DNA from: Methyloligella sp. | Lineage (GTDB): Bacteria > Pseudomonadota > Alphaproteobacteria > Rhizobiales > HXMU1428-3 | Length of the DNA stretch: 64,000 bases | Direction of reading: 5' to 3' | NCBI GenBank assembly: GCA_021604645.1 | Contig: BQJJ01000004.1 | Coordinates: 216,276 to 280,275, forward strand | Shown here: in pieces, positions 51,069 to 61,235 of the stretch | Layout: every line of letters begins with the position of its first letter | Numbering within the stretch: the first letter of the stretch is position 1 | Notes under the pieces: generated by a model | Told to the model about the DNA's origin: nothing | The model's database searches: none | Seen by the model: the letters and a program-made list of their open reading frames with translations, nothing else | Position numbers and translations under genes: made by a program

Positions 51069-52352
51069 TTATTTAAGCTGGATTTTTATTTTTTGTGTTC
51101 CTTCAGGAATTGTGAAGGGATATTTTTTGTCATTGTGCTCCAGGTGGTACTTTCCGGGTGGTAGTGTTGCAGCTGAGTGAGTTGAAGACACTGAGGTCAC
51201 TTCATTTCCGTCTTCGTCGTAAATATAACGACTATTGATAGGGAGGCCTTTGAATTGGACGGAGCCGGCATCAATAATTTTGACTTCGCCTGGGTTTAAA
51301 ACCACCTTTATAGCTAATTTACCAAACATGATATTGAAGCTTGATGGCAGCAAATTCATTGAATTTCCAAACGATGAGAGTTTGCCAATTTCTTCATTTG
51401 TTTCCCAATCGACAATTTTATGTCCTCTAAAACTTGCACTTGGTAATTTGACAATGGCTGTTTCGATAAATGTTGTTTCACCATCTACGACTTCAATGCT
51501 GCGCCAATAGGCATTGCCAAATTTAACTTTGTAAAACCCTGAAGGAAGAACCATTGAGGTGGTTACTGCATCTAATTGTCCAACTTGTTTATTGGTTTTA
51601 GAATTGTAAACTTTATGGCGACTTGCTGATGGGTTTTTCAGTGTTAAGCGGCCTGGCTTTTTCTCTTTGACTTTCACTTCTTTTGGAAGCTCAATGGCAA
51701 TTGTTTTAACAGCTGCTGATAGTTTTTCAGCTAATTTGTCTGCGTCATCTGCTTCAAAATATGTGCCTCTGCCTGCTTTGGCGATGCATTGTAACTCATA
51801 ACGAGCAGCGACATCGACGGCAAAGCCGATTGTGTGGATGACGAGGCTTGCGTCAGCTTCAGCTAAGGCACGTGCCACGGCGCACGGGTCTCCTTCGCAC
51901 GTTTCTTTACCATCGCTGACTAAAGTTACAATGCGGGATTGGGCTTGCGCTTCAGCTTTTAAATCATTTGCAGCTAATTCAAGGACTAGACTTATTGGGG
52001 TGTAGCCTTGTGCTTTTAAGCCTTTTGCTTTGTTGATGACATCAGCTTTGTTGTCTCCAATAGGCTTGAAATTGGTTAGAAGCTGCGTGTCTTTGCAATT
52101 CTTTTTTCTGCGATGGGATTGGTGGCCATAGGCGCGAAGTGCCATGCGGATATCTGCTGGAGTGTTGTTAATTAAGTTCTCTACAGCTTCTTTAGCGGCG
52201 TCTATGCGTTTCACGCCATTTTTCAGCTTGGCTTGCATGCTGCCAGAGGCATCTAATATAAGTGCTACGCTTTTTCCACTTTTCTCTGCTGCCGAGAGAG
52301 GGAGGCTAGCTGTGAGTAGCAGTATCCCTCCAAAAAGACATCTTAAAATCAT
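51069..52352 (-). CDS. Secreted VWA-domain protein with C-terminal beta repeats
   Basis: About 427 residues from ATG 52352 (AAAGGAT upstream). Signal peptide MILRCLFGGILLLTASLPLSA. The VWA domain (about 25-205) has a complete MIDAS: VALILDASGSMQAKL, ... TPISLVLELAANDL, IVTLVSDGKETCEGDPC. After a KVKEKKPGRLTLKN linker come three beta modules of about 55-65 residues, each with a xVGQLDAVTTSMVLPSGFYKVKFG / IGKLSSFGNSMNLLPSSFNIMFG / TLPPGKYHLEHN pattern. Probably periplasmic, calcium- or ligand-binding. Function unknown. Monocistronic. Confidence 0.85.
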   Translation of the reverse strand: MILRCLFGGILLLTASLPLSAAEKSGKSVALILDASGSMQAKLKNGVKRIDAAKEAVENLINNTPADIRMALRAYGHQSHRRKKNCKDTQLLTNFKPIGDNKADVINKAKGLKAQGYTPISLVLELAANDLKAEAQAQSRIVTLVSDGKETCEGDPCAVARALAEADASLVIHTIGFAVDVAARYELQCIAKAGRGTYFEADDADKLAEKLSAAVKTIAIELPKEVKVKEKKPGRLTLKNPSASRHKVYNSKTNKQVGQLDAVTTSMVLPSGFYKVKFGNAYWRSIEVVDGETTFIETAIVKLPSASFRGHKIVDWETNEEIGKLSSFGNSMNLLPSSFNIMFGKLAIKVVLNPGEVKIIDAGSVQFKGLPINSRYIYDEDGNEVTSVSSTHSAATLPPGKYHLEHNDKKYPFTIPEGTQKIKIQLK

Positions 52353-52636
52353 GACGTGCCGCATCCTTTACTTTCATATCGATCTTGCCGAATTAATACA
52401 TAAAGTTAGATAGGGTACAGGGTTCATGTTGAAATATGATTGATTTAATTGATAAAAATGTAGGTAATTTAGGTAATCCTTTTCTAAGTACCTTTTTCTT
52501 CGACTTTCTATTTCAGGAGAAATAGTAAAGTCCTCAAGCCTTTGCGAATCATCTATTCTTTTGATCAATATTCAGTCTTGTCATGCGTTGGTTTCCATTT
52601 TGGGAATTTTAAGACAACTTTATGAGGGAGATTTTT

Positions 52637-54862
52637 ATGGGTATGGCCGTTAGCAAACGAAACCAGGGCAGTTCAGCTCTCTCTCCTAAACTTATTGCAG
52701 ATCTTCAGATGGCAGTGAAGTTCCACCAAGACAATGATTTAAAAAACGCTGAAAAACTTTATAAAAAAGCTTTGGTTGCGAGCCGTAATAATCCCGATGT
52801 TGTCATTTTATGTGCCATTTTTTATCAACAAATTGGACGCCATAAATATGTGATTACGCTTCTTAAGAAAATTCTTTCTAAAGAGCCATTGCATCTTAAA
52901 GCTCAGCTTTTGATTGGGAAATCCTATCTTGCAGAAAAGAATTATGTGGCAGCGCTGAATGCTCTTAGTCAGGCGCATTCGCTTGACCCTAACGATGCTG
53001 AAGTTTGTTTTAAAAAAGGGTTTTGTCATCACAAGATGGGGCAACTGGATTTTGTGTTGTCTCTTTATGAAAAAGCTTATGCAGGGATCGGCGCTCTAGC
53101 TGGAGTTGATCAGACATCTTTGTTTAACCATTTGGCTGATGTTTTAATGGTAAAGGGAAAGCCACAAGATGCAATTTCTTATCTGGAGGAGGCCCTTTCT
53201 AAGAATCTTGGTGATTATTCTAGTTTGGTCAGATTGGTTGTGGCGCTGGGGGAGGGGGACCCTTCTTCTTTAAAGCATACACTCAATGCCATGGTGCTAC
53301 AGCCAGAGGCAGATGAGGCAATGGCTTTGTTTGCTTTTTCTTGTGAGAAAAAAAACTTGCCTGCGGCTACAAGTCCTCAAATAAAAGGCCTAATTATCAA
53401 CTGTTTGAATAGTCGCTCTGTAAACCATCAATCAATAGCTGTTCCCTGGGTTAGAAACATGTTTTTTTCATGTGATAAAAATATGAAGGGCTATTTGTTT
53501 AAAGTTGAGGGGGCTGACGATTTTTCTGAAATGGCGGAGACGCAAGAGTTTCGGGATTTGTTTTTTGATCCTTATTTTTATCTGGGGTTAAAAAATATTC
53601 GGCCAATCAATATTGAAATGGAAGAGTTTTACAGACTTTTACGCCAACATTTTCTTCTTAAAATAAAAGATAATAAAAGGCTTTCTGCTGAGGAATTGAC
53701 TTTATTAGGGGCGATGGCTGAGCAATGCTATTTGAACGAATTTGTGTTTTTTGAAACTGAAGAAGAAATAGATTTTATTGAGAAAACAAAAGAAAAACTG
53801 GAGGGGTTGAAGTTTTTTTCAGAGCAAGATCATCAAGATATTCTGCTTTATGCGACCTATGCTCCTCTTTTAAATTTATCTAATCACCAGTTGTTGAAAG
53901 ATGTGAACGCTTCTTCGTACTTAGATGATGTCATCGAAATACAATTTCGAGAACCTCTCCATGAGCAGAAGCTTAAAAGTAAGATAAAATCTTTTGGGTC
54001 GATTAAAAATGAAGTTTCTCAAAATGTTCGCTCTCAATATGAAGAGAACCCTTATCCACGCTGGAAGGTGGAAAGTGTTTTTAAACCTTACCATTCAAAG
54101 ATGATCGATCAAAAATATCATCAAGATATAAATGTGCTTATTGCTGGCTGCGGTACTGGGAAACATATTGTTTCGACGTTTAATTTCTATCCGAATGCTA
54201 GATTTACGGCCATCGATATTAGTAAGGCTAGCCTTAGTTATGCTAAGCGGAAGCTGATTGAATATGGTCTGGATGATAAAGTTGATCTTTTGCACTGTGA
54301 TATTCTTGATGCCAAGAATATGGATAAACAATTTGATTTTATTGAATGTTGCGGTGTCTTGCATCATATGGAAAAACCGCTTGAGGGATTGAAGTCAATT
54401 ACCTCCCTTTTGAAACCTGGTGGCAAAATCAAATTAGCTTACTATAGCACATTGGCTCGTCAGTCTGTTTTTGCGGCTCGGGATTACATTCAAAATCAAG
54501 GTTTTGAACCAACGCCAAGTGGAATTAGACAATGCCGAAAATTTATGACTGAAGAAAGTTTTTCCGAGGCAACAGCTTTTCCTATTTATAAATGGACAGA
54601 TTTTCATTCTCTTTCCGAATGTAGAGACTTAATGTTCCATGTGCAGGAGACTTGTTATAATTTGCATGAAATTGAAGCAAGTCTGCAAGAGGCAGGGCTT
54701 GAGTTTGAGTGCATGTTGGTGAGTTCTGCTGTTCACCAGGCGTATAAGGATAAATTCCCGGAAGATACTGATGCCAGAGGTTTAAAAAACTGGGCCGAAT
54801 TTGAAGAAGAGAACCCAGCGACCTTTGCTGCTATGTATCAATTCAGAGCCATCAAAAAATAA
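52637..54862 (+). CDS. TPR protein fused to a class I SAM methyltransferase
   Basis: About 741 residues from ATG 52637 (GAGGGAG upstream). Residues about 15-190 hold four to five TPRs (DLKNAEKLYKKALVASRNNPD, LHLKAQLLIGKSYLAEKNYVAALNALSQAHSLDPNDAEVCFKKGFC, KPQDAISYLEEALS). Residues about 450-640 hold the methyltransferase: NVLIAGCGTGKHIVSTFNFYPNARFTAIDISKASLSYAKRKL, VDLLHCDILDAKNMDKQFDFIECCGVLHHMEKPLEGLKSITSLLKPGGKIKLAYYS. Between them lies a helical SET/GlnR-like region of unknown type. Many alphaproteobacteria have such proteins; the substrate is unknown, possibly proteins bound by the TPR. Confidence 0.85.
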   Translation: MGMAVSKRNQGSSALSPKLIADLQMAVKFHQDNDLKNAEKLYKKALVASRNNPDVVILCAIFYQQIGRHKYVITLLKKILSKEPLHLKAQLLIGKSYLAEKNYVAALNALSQAHSLDPNDAEVCFKKGFCHHKMGQLDFVLSLYEKAYAGIGALAGVDQTSLFNHLADVLMVKGKPQDAISYLEEALSKNLGDYSSLVRLVVALGEGDPSSLKHTLNAMVLQPEADEAMALFAFSCEKKNLPAATSPQIKGLIINCLNSRSVNHQSIAVPWVRNMFFSCDKNMKGYLFKVEGADDFSEMAETQEFRDLFFDPYFYLGLKNIRPINIEMEEFYRLLRQHFLLKIKDNKRLSAEELTLLGAMAEQCYLNEFVFFETEEEIDFIEKTKEKLEGLKFFSEQDHQDILLYATYAPLLNLSNHQLLKDVNASSYLDDVIEIQFREPLHEQKLKSKIKSFGSIKNEVSQNVRSQYEENPYPRWKVESVFKPYHSKMIDQKYHQDINVLIAGCGTGKHIVSTFNFYPNARFTAIDISKASLSYAKRKLIEYGLDDKVDLLHCDILDAKNMDKQFDFIECCGVLHHMEKPLEGLKSITSLLKPGGKIKLAYYSTLARQSVFAARDYIQNQGFEPTPSGIRQCRKFMTEESFSEATAFPIYKWTDFHSLSECRDLMFHVQETCYNLHEIEASLQEAGLEFECMLVSSAVHQAYKDKFPEDTDARGLKNWAEFEEENPATFAAMYQFRAIKK

Positions 54863-54921
54863 TTGTTCTTTGAATTTTGCTTTTGTAACAGCTTGTGGCT
54901 AAGAGATTTTGAGGTTTTCTT

Positions 54922-56283
54922 TCATGAAATGAAAGTCGGCCCTGTTTTGCCAAATTCATAAACTTTTTTACCGTTCACAAAGGTCTTTAAGACGCGACCT
55001 TCTACTTTTGATTCATCAAAGGCGCTGTTTTTTGAGCGTGATTGCAGTAAGTCTCTGTCGATGATCCAGGGAGTGTTTAGGTCGAACAATGTTAAGTCTG
55101 CTGGTGCGCCGACTTTGATGCGGCCATTATCTAGCCCTAAGATTTTGGCTGGGTTTATTGTCATTGCGGCGAGCAAGGTGGTCAGATCAATTTCTTGATT
55201 ATGATAGAGACGAAGGGCTGCCGGTAGTAGTGTTTCCACGCCCACTGCACCGTAAGCAGCTTCAGCGAATGGTTGGCGTTTTACTTCCGCGTCTTTTGGG
55301 TCGTGGGCTGAGACGATGACATCTATCTCGCCGTTTTTCAGGCCTTCAACCATGGCCATGCGGTCTTCTTCTTTGCGTAATGGTGGACGGACTTTACAGA
55401 AGGTTCTATACGGGCCGATGTCATTTTCGTTCAAGGTCAGGTGAGTGATGGATACACCAGATGAGACCTTTAGTCCTTTTGATTTTGCGCGCTTGATAAT
55501 ATCTAAACTATCCGCACATGAGATTGTTGCATTGTGATAGCGCGCGCCTGTGTCGGCAGCTAAGCGCATATCTCGCTCTAACATAATGGTTTCAGCTAAT
55601 GTTGAGATGCCTGGAAGGCCGAGACGACTGGAGACTTCGCCTTCGTTCATGACGCCATCACCGCGCAAGTCCGGATCTTCTGTGTAGTGGACAATGAGGG
55701 CATCAAAGTCATTACTATAAGAGAGAATGCGGCGCATGACTTGTGCGTTTGTGACGCTGTTTTTACCGTTTGTAAAAGCAATGGCACCGGCATCTAACAG
55801 GAGGCCAATTTCTGTCATTTCATCGCCTCTTAGACCTTTGGTCATTGCAGCCATAACGTTGACACGAACAATAGCTGTATCTCTAGCGCGGCGTTGTAGG
55901 AAGTCTACTAACGCTACTTCATCAATGACCGGGTCTGTGTTTGGCATGCAGACTAAACTGGTGACCCCGCCTGCTGCAGCTGCTCTACTTGCAGAGGCGA
56001 GCGTTTCTCTGTGTTCTTCGCCAGGTTCGCCTGTGAAGACAAGCATATCAATGAGGCCAGGGCATAAAACGTGACCAGCGCAGTCAACTACCTTAGCCCC
56101 ATTTGGTGCGTTTTTAGAAAGGTGGGGGCCGACATCGGTTATTATGCCATCTTCAATAAGGAGACCGCCCATTTCATCGCGCCCACTTTCGGGGTCAATG
56201 ATGCGGGCATGGATGAGAGCGGTTGGCTCCTGGTTGCTAGCGAAGGGCTCATTATTGATGGATGAAGAATTATTCTGGCTCAT
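54922..56283 (-). CDS. pyrC: Dihydroorotase-like protein, catalytically inactive type (PyrC')
   Basis: 453 residues with the dihydroorotase amidohydrolase fold ([54 protein letters not shown]). The metal-binding HxH is missing: at residues 79-88 the sequence is [10 protein letters not shown] where active enzymes have DxHxHLREP, and the TDHAPH metal segment reads VSAHDPKD. This is the PyrC'/PyrX type that builds a complex with aspartate carbamoyltransferase without dihydroorotase activity. Start overlaps the pyrB stop by four bases. The working dihydroorotase must be encoded elsewhere. Confidence 0.88.
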   Translation of the reverse strand: MSQNNSSSINNEPFASNQEPTALIHARIIDPESGRDEMGGLLIEDGIITDVGPHLSKNAPNGAKVVDCAGHVLCPGLIDMLVFTGEPGEEHRETLASASRAAAAGGVTSLVCMPNTDPVIDEVALVDFLQRRARDTAIVRVNVMAAMTKGLRGDEMTEIGLLLDAGAIAFTNGKNSVTNAQVMRRILSYSNDFDALIVHYTEDPDLRGDGVMNEGEVSSRLGLPGISTLAETIMLERDMRLAADTGARYHNATISCADSLDIIKRAKSKGLKVSSGVSITHLTLNENDIGPYRTFCKVRPPLRKEEDRMAMVEGLKNGEIDVIVSAHDPKDAEVKRQPFAEAAYGAVGVETLLPAALRLYHNQEIDLTTLLAAMTINPAKILGLDNGRIKVGAPADLTLFDLNTPWIIDRDLLQSRSKNSAFDESKVEGRVLKTFVNGKKVYEFGKTGPTFIS

Positions 56284-57251
56284 TGAGTTTGCTCGCAGGA
56301 AGTCGGTAAGTGATGAGAGAGGGCTTCTAAAATGGCCATGCGGGTGGCAACGCCCATTTCAACTTGCTCTCTGATTACACTGCGTTGATCGTCAGCTAAG
56401 GTTGCGTCAATTTCGACGCCGCGGTTCATTGGCCCTGGGTGCATAATAAGAGCGTCAGGTTTGGCATAGTTCATTTTTTCATGATCAAGGCCGAAGAAAT
56501 GGAAATATTCTCGCGGCGAAGGAATGTAAGAGCCCGACATGCGCTCTCTCTGCAAGCGAAGCATCATGACGATGTCGGCATCTTTCAAGCCTTCTTCCAT
56601 TGTGTTGTAGACTTCTACGCCTAATCTGTCTGCGTTGGATGGCAGAAGTGTTGATGGGGCAACGATGCGGACGCGGGCGCCTAGTGTGTTCAGTAAGCTG
56701 ATGTTTGATCTTGCAACACGTGAATGCTGGATATCGCCGCAAATGGCAATGGTCAGCCTTGCGATTTTGCCTTTGTTACGCCTGATGGTGAGGGCGTCTA
56801 GCAGGGCTTGTGTTGGGTGCTGATGGCTACCGTCGCCTGCGTTAATCACAGAGCAATCAACTTTTTGGCTGAGAAGTTCTACAGCACCGGCGCAATTGTG
56901 ACGAACAACCAGAATATCCGGGCGCATGGCATTGAGCGTCATGGCGGTGTCGATGAGGGTTTCGCCTTTACTAATCGATGATGATTTGACCGACATGTTC
57001 ATGACGTCTGCGCCAAGGCGTTTGCCAGCAAGCTCGAAAGAACTTTGTGTTCTTGTTGAACTTTCGAAGAATAAATTGATTTGAGTGCGCCCGCGTAGGA
57101 GGTCTTGCTTTTTAGCAACCTGTCGGTTGAGTTTAGCAAAGCCATCTGCAAGGTCGAGGAGATAGGTGATTTCCTCCGCTTTCAGCTCATCGGCAGATAG
57201 CAAATGGCGATGCGGAAAGGCAATCTTTTCTTGTTTGTTTTTTGTGCTCAT
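56280..57251 (-). CDS. pyrB: Aspartate carbamoyltransferase, catalytic chain
   Basis: 323 residues. Carbamoyl-phosphate motif [20 protein letters not shown] near residue 60, [17 protein letters not shown] near 142, and the Asp-binding [12 protein letters not shown] and [11 protein letters not shown] near the C-terminus. It makes N-carbamoyl-aspartate, the first committed step of pyrimidine synthesis. No pyrI is present; partner is the inactive PyrC' overlapping it. Start at 57251. Confidence 0.95.
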   Translation of the reverse strand: MSTKNKQEKIAFPHRHLLSADELKAEEITYLLDLADGFAKLNRQVAKKQDLLRGRTQINLFFESSTRTQSSFELAGKRLGADVMNMSVKSSSISKGETLIDTAMTLNAMRPDILVVRHNCAGAVELLSQKVDCSVINAGDGSHQHPTQALLDALTIRRNKGKIARLTIAICGDIQHSRVARSNISLLNTLGARVRIVAPSTLLPSNADRLGVEVYNTMEEGLKDADIVMMLRLQRERMSGSYIPSPREYFHFFGLDHEKMNYAKPDALIMHPGPMNRGVEIDATLADDQRSVIREQVEMGVATRMAILEALSHHLPTSCEQTQ

Positions 57252-57329
57252 TAAAGTTTATTCTATATGTGGTTTTGCTGAAAAGCTCAAGTGATGAATT
57301 TGTCTTTTAGATCAGAATTATTGATATGG

Positions 57330-58037
57330 TTACTTATTCGATTTGTTTAAAATTGCATGGCCTCTGGATTTATATTCGCGTCTATAGAGGACGGTGACAA
57401 TGAGCGTGGTGGCTAGGATGAATATAAAAGGGTTAAAAAACCAACCACAGGCAGCGATGCCGTAATAATAAGTATGTAACCCGCCATTAGAATGGTAACC
57501 GGCTAATCCGGATAGGTTGGCAACGCGGCTGGCATGTTCTTCACACTCTTGCCTGTTCTCATCTGTTTTTTCAGGTGTGGCGCCAATCATGATAGAGGCG
57601 TAATGTGTTAAACGAAAGGCCCAAGCAAATTTGAAAAAGGCTGTTAAAAAAATGACCATGATAAACAGCACCTTTGCATTAAACACATAAGGTTCAGTTG
57701 GTGTGCTGAAGGGGATGTTTTCTAAAACCGTATTAAATTGGCTGTTCGTTCCAATGTTGGTAGCGCTGCCAAGTACTGTGGCGAAGGCACCCGCGATGAC
57801 GATGGCTGTTGAGGCGAAGAAGGCATTGCCGTGGGAGAGGTTTGTTAGAATGAGCATGTCGACCATTCTATTCTCTCGATCGATCATGGCATTCATCCAG
57901 GCTATTCTTTCATCCTGAACATTTTTAGAGATATTGCTTTTTGATAGGGGGCTATATTGTGTGAGCCAGCTATAGCCTGAGATTGCGATTAAGAAAAAAA
58001 TAAAGGCAAAAATGTCGAAATAAGAAAATGCGCTCAT
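57330..58037 (-). CDS. DUF599 membrane protein
   Basis: 235 residues, four hydrophobic segments. Family landmarks are YSPLSKSNISKNVQDERIAWMNAMIDRENRMVDMLILTNLSHGNAFFASTAIVIAGAFATVLG and ARVANLSGLAGYHSNGGLHTYYYGIAACGWFFNPFIFI. DUF599 has no known function. Follows ruvX closely (10 bases), so probably co-transcribed with it. Confidence 0.85.
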   Translation of the reverse strand: MSAFSYFDIFAFIFFLIAISGYSWLTQYSPLSKSNISKNVQDERIAWMNAMIDRENRMVDMLILTNLSHGNAFFASTAIVIAGAFATVLGSATNIGTNSQFNTVLENIPFSTPTEPYVFNAKVLFIMVIFLTAFFKFAWAFRLTHYASIMIGATPEKTDENRQECEEHASRVANLSGLAGYHSNGGLHTYYYGIAACGWFFNPFIFILATTLIVTVLYRREYKSRGHAILNKSNK

Positions 58038-58047
58038 GAGGTTTACC

Positions 58048-58521
58048 TTATAGGGCCGCGAGGCGGTCTAATGCTCCTTGTAAGATATAAGTTGCGGCCA
58101 TTTTATCTATAACTTCTTTGCGGCGTTTTCGGCTGCTATCTGCTTCTAGCAAAGCACGTTCGGCTGCTTGTGTTGACATGCGCTCATCCCAAAAGATTAG
58201 GGGAAGAGGTGTTATGTTTGCTAAATTCCTTGCAAAGGCTTTGGTTGATTGAACGCGGGGGCCTTCTGTGCCGTCCATGTTTAAAGGAAGACCAATAACA
58301 AAAGCTTTGACCTCATGTTCTTCTATAATCTCTAAGAGCCGTGCGGCATCATTTTTGAATTTGGTGCGTTTTATAGTTTCTAACCCGGAAGAAATTGTTT
58401 GCATGGTATCTGATATGGAGACGCCAATTGTTTTTGTGCCATAGTCCAAACCGGCTAAGCGGCCGATACGGGCTTCCATCTTTGCATACTCTTCTAATGA
58501 TATGTTTGTTGTTGCGTTCAT
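58048..58521 (-). CDS. ruvX: Putative Holliday junction resolvase / pre-16S rRNA nuclease (YqgF)
   Basis: 157 residues of the RNase H-like YqgF/RuvX fold: RLAGLDYGTKTIGVSISD with the first Asp, EEHEVKAFVIGLPLNMDGTEGPRVQSTKAF, and IFWDERMSTQAAERALLEADSSRKRRKEVIDKMAATYILQGAL with the last acidic residues. Family members act in 16S rRNA 5'-end maturation and may resolve junctions. A short N-terminal extension of about 15 residues precedes the core. Confidence 0.9.
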   Translation of the reverse strand: MNATTNISLEEYAKMEARIGRLAGLDYGTKTIGVSISDTMQTISSGLETIKRTKFKNDAARLLEIIEEHEVKAFVIGLPLNMDGTEGPRVQSTKAFARNLANITPLPLIFWDERMSTQAAERALLEADSSRKRRKEVIDKMAATYILQGALDRLAAL

Positions 58522-58559
58522 TCGGGCCTATTTAAATCTAGATTTAGATAAAGAAAATT

Positions 58560-59789
58560 TTATTTATTTGAGCTGGTTGGTTTGACTAAACTAGCCGCTT
58601 GTTTTGCTTTTTCTCTTGCTTCTTCAGTTGTTTCTGCAAATGCGGTTGCGACGCCCATGCGCCGCGTTACAAAACTTTCTGGTTTGCCAAAGAGACGTAC
58701 GTCTGAATTTTCGACTTGAAGCGCTTTATCAACATTCTCAAAGCAAATGGCTTTTTCATCTAGGCCGCCATATATCACCGCACTGGCGCCTGGTGTTGTG
58801 AGGTCTGTATTTACAGGAAGGCCAAGAATTGCCCTTGCGTGCAAATCAAATTCTGTTTGGCGCTGGGTTGCCATGGTGGTCATACCTGTGTCGTGAGGGC
58901 GAGGGCTTACTTCTGAGAACCAGACTTCATCACCAGCTACGAAAAGTTCTACGCCGAAAATACCGCGTCCGCCTAAATTACTTGTGATGGTTTTTGCGAT
59001 GTGCTGAGCGTTTTCTAGGGCCTTTGGTGTCATCTCCTGAGGTTGCCAACTTTCGATGTAGTCTCCATCTTTTTGGATATGACCAATGGGCGCGCAGAAA
59101 TGAGTTTCAATTTCACCGTTACTGCTCATTGCCCTGACTGTGAGAAGGGTGATTTCATAGTCAAAGTTGATTTTTTCTTCAACGATAATACGCCCGCCTG
59201 AAACACGGCCGCCGCTCATAGCATAATCCCAGGCGGTTTCTATATCTGCTTCTGTTTTGATTTCTGATTGGCCTTTGCCTGAAGATGACATGACAGGTTT
59301 GACAATTGCCGGAAGACCGGTAGTTGTTTGAATTGCATTTTTAAGGTCTTCGACTGATTCAACAAACTCGAACTTGGACGTTTTTAAACCAAGTTCTACG
59401 GCTGCAAGTTTGCGGATGCCTTCTCTGTTCATTGTGAGCTGAGTTGCTCTTGCCGTTGGGATAATCTCGGCTAAATTTTCAGCTTCGATTTTAGCTAATT
59501 CATCTGTTGCGATTGCTTCAATTTCTGGAACAACGATATCGGGTTGTTCTTTTTCAATTAAGGCCCGCAGTGCTGGTGCGTCAGTCATGTCTATGACATG
59601 AGAACGATGAGCAACCTGATGACCAGGGGCGTTTTCATAACGATCAACACCGATGACTTCATAACCGAACCTTTGAAGGGAAATGATCACTTCTTTTCCA
59701 AGCTCACCACAGCCAAGTAACATGACTTTTTTTGCACTTCTTGAAAGAGGTGTGCCGATTGTGGTGTTTTTTGATGAGCTGAGTGCCAT
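58560..59789 (-). CDS. purT: Formate-dependent phosphoribosylglycinamide formyltransferase
   Basis: 409 residues, ATP-grasp fold. Start region [50 protein letters not shown] binds the nucleotide-like substrate; ATP-grasp core [32 protein letters not shown] and [31 protein letters not shown] are typical PurT. It uses formate and ATP to formylate GAR in purine synthesis. It is about 15 residues longer at the N-terminus than E. coli PurT. Monocistronic or leading the ruvX unit (39-base gap). Confidence 0.93.
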   Translation of the reverse strand: MALSSSKNTTIGTPLSRSAKKVMLLGCGELGKEVIISLQRFGYEVIGVDRYENAPGHQVAHRSHVIDMTDAPALRALIEKEQPDIVVPEIEAIATDELAKIEAENLAEIIPTARATQLTMNREGIRKLAAVELGLKTSKFEFVESVEDLKNAIQTTTGLPAIVKPVMSSSGKGQSEIKTEADIETAWDYAMSGGRVSGGRIIVEEKINFDYEITLLTVRAMSSNGEIETHFCAPIGHIQKDGDYIESWQPQEMTPKALENAQHIAKTITSNLGGRGIFGVELFVAGDEVWFSEVSPRPHDTGMTTMATQRQTEFDLHARAILGLPVNTDLTTPGASAVIYGGLDEKAICFENVDKALQVENSDVRLFGKPESFVTRRMGVATAFAETTEEAREKAKQAASLVKPTSSNK

Positions 59790-60461
59790 GTCTTTTTTCC
59801 TTAGTTGTTCATTTCCTTAGTAAGAAATTGAATATTCTATTCGTTTATCATGGAACTGAAAGCTTTGGTCTAGAAAAAACGGATAAACCACAAGGCTATC
59901 CACTGGCCCGTTATTCTTTAAGGCACTTTTTATGCACTCATGGGTTTGTTTTTTTATATGTCAAAATGGCGAGATACTCGAATGTTTTGAGTTAAATTTA
60001 TTTTTTGAATCAACTTAGTTAGTATATGTGAAGTGAAATAACATGATTTTTGAGTTCTTTTTTGCGGAATAAAATCTGTTTACGTTTCTGTTTTATGAAA
60101 CAAGGGTTCCTTTTGCATTTCTTATTTTTGTTTTTTCTTCATTTTACTTGGAAATACTTTAGGGTTAATTTTTTGTTAAATAAAATTGAAGTTTATTGCT
60201 TGTTTTTGCTTGTTTCTTAGACTTTTAAACATTTCTTTTTATCTGAGAAGGTGGTATAGTCCCCGTCAGATATCCGCATTGGTTAAGATTAGCGGGATGT
60301 GAACAGCTCTTTTATCCGCTTTGTGGATACGAGTTTTTAGTCTTAATCGCGCCATTTTTCGTGAGCAGAGTGAGGGTATGTAAGTAGTATTGTGGGCTGG
60401 TGTTTATGAGACCTTGAGGTTTCTTTGAGGTGCATCATATTCACAAAAAAGGATAGTATAC
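59790..60461. other. Long AT-rich gap with a probable bactofilin promoter
   Basis: Divergent gap between purT and the first bactofilin gene. The first 450 bases show no ORF with a ribosome-binding site and no repeat. A TATAGT -10-like hexamer lies at 60255-60260, with only a weak TTTCTT at -35. The rest of the gap is structured (see the ncRNA candidate). AAAAGGATAG precedes the ATG at 60462. Confidence 0.5.
60266..60359 (+). ncRNA. Candidate structured leader or small RNA
   Basis: GGTTAAGA (60281-60288) can pair with TCTTAATC (60341-60348). Within and before it, four segments alternate in complementarity: ATCCGC (60272), GCGGGAT (60292), ATCCGC (60314) and GTGGAT (60323). The stretch ends GCGCCATTTTT, a weak U-run. 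It could be a bactofilin leader switch or a separate small RNA. Evidence is pairing only. Confidence 0.3.
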
Positions 60462-60962
60462 ATGTTTACGCGTAATTCAGATTCTGAAAATTCTAAATCA
60501 TCAAATAATGACGACAACACATCTTCACGGGCAAAGCCAATTGAAGATGCTCCGAAGCAAGCGGGCTCTTCTCGTGAGACAGTTATCAGTAATGATCTAA
60601 CTATTCATGGTAATGTAACTTCTGAAGGTATTGTGCGACTTGAAGGCACGATCATTGGAGACATGAATTGTACTTCACTTGTTGTTGAAAATGATGGCTC
60701 TATCTCTGGAAATATTTCTGCAAAAGAAGTGAAAGTTCATGGCCGCGTTGGTGGCACTGTGCATGGTGCTAATGTGATGTTGCACTCTTCAGCTTTTGTT
60801 GAAGGTGATATTTATCATCAGGGTATCAGCATTGAAATGGGAACCCATTATGATGGCCGTTTGAAATGGGTTGATAGTGCTGAAGAAGGTGAAAAACTTT
60901 CGAATAAAACTCGTCAACCAATTGGTAATGACAACCAACTGCATGCTCAAGCAGCAGAGTAA
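60462..60962 (+). CDS. Bactofilin
   Basis: 166 residues. The central DUF583 beta-helix (about 45-145) has SNDLTIHGNVTSEGIVRLEGTIIGDMNCTSLVVENDGSISGNISAKEVKVHGRVGGTVHGANVMLHSSAFVEGDIYHQGISIEMGTHYDGRL with regular Gly/hydrophobic spacing. The N-terminal tail is acidic and disordered (NSKSSNNDDNTSSR). Bactofilins polymerise without nucleotides and scaffold cell-shape or envelope machinery at the membrane. A paralogue follows 273 bases downstream. Confidence 0.93.
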   Translation: MFTRNSDSENSKSSNNDDNTSSRAKPIEDAPKQAGSSRETVISNDLTIHGNVTSEGIVRLEGTIIGDMNCTSLVVENDGSISGNISAKEVKVHGRVGGTVHGANVMLHSSAFVEGDIYHQGISIEMGTHYDGRLKWVDSAEEGEKLSNKTRQPIGNDNQLHAQAAE

Positions 60963-60989
60963 TATTATACTTTATAATGATATTTTTTA

Positions 60990-61022
60990 GGCGATCAAAG
61001 GTGTTTTGGTCGCCTTTTTTTT
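60990..61022 (+). terminator. Intrinsic terminator after first bactofilin
   Basis: GGCGATC/GGTCGCC stem (one G.U) and an eight-T run, 28 bases past the stop. Confidence 0.85.
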
Positions 61023-61235
61023 AACTTTTTCGTGTTAACTATAGATTTATCCTGTCATAAATTCGTTACGAAAAGTCCTTTTATTATTATGACTTAGAAA
61101 TTGTGACTATTTGAACATGCTCTAGCGTTTTCCTTTGAAGCAGATTGTTTCATGGGTTTTAGGGCTAAATTTAAAGCTTTCTTTGGGTTGGTTATTTGAC
61201 TGATCGGAAGACAATAATTTGAGAAAAATAATAAT

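Noticed and set aside
60266..60359. 6S RNA
   Set aside because: Too short, lacking the long central bubble and closing stems of 6S RNA, although location near purine genes raised the idea.
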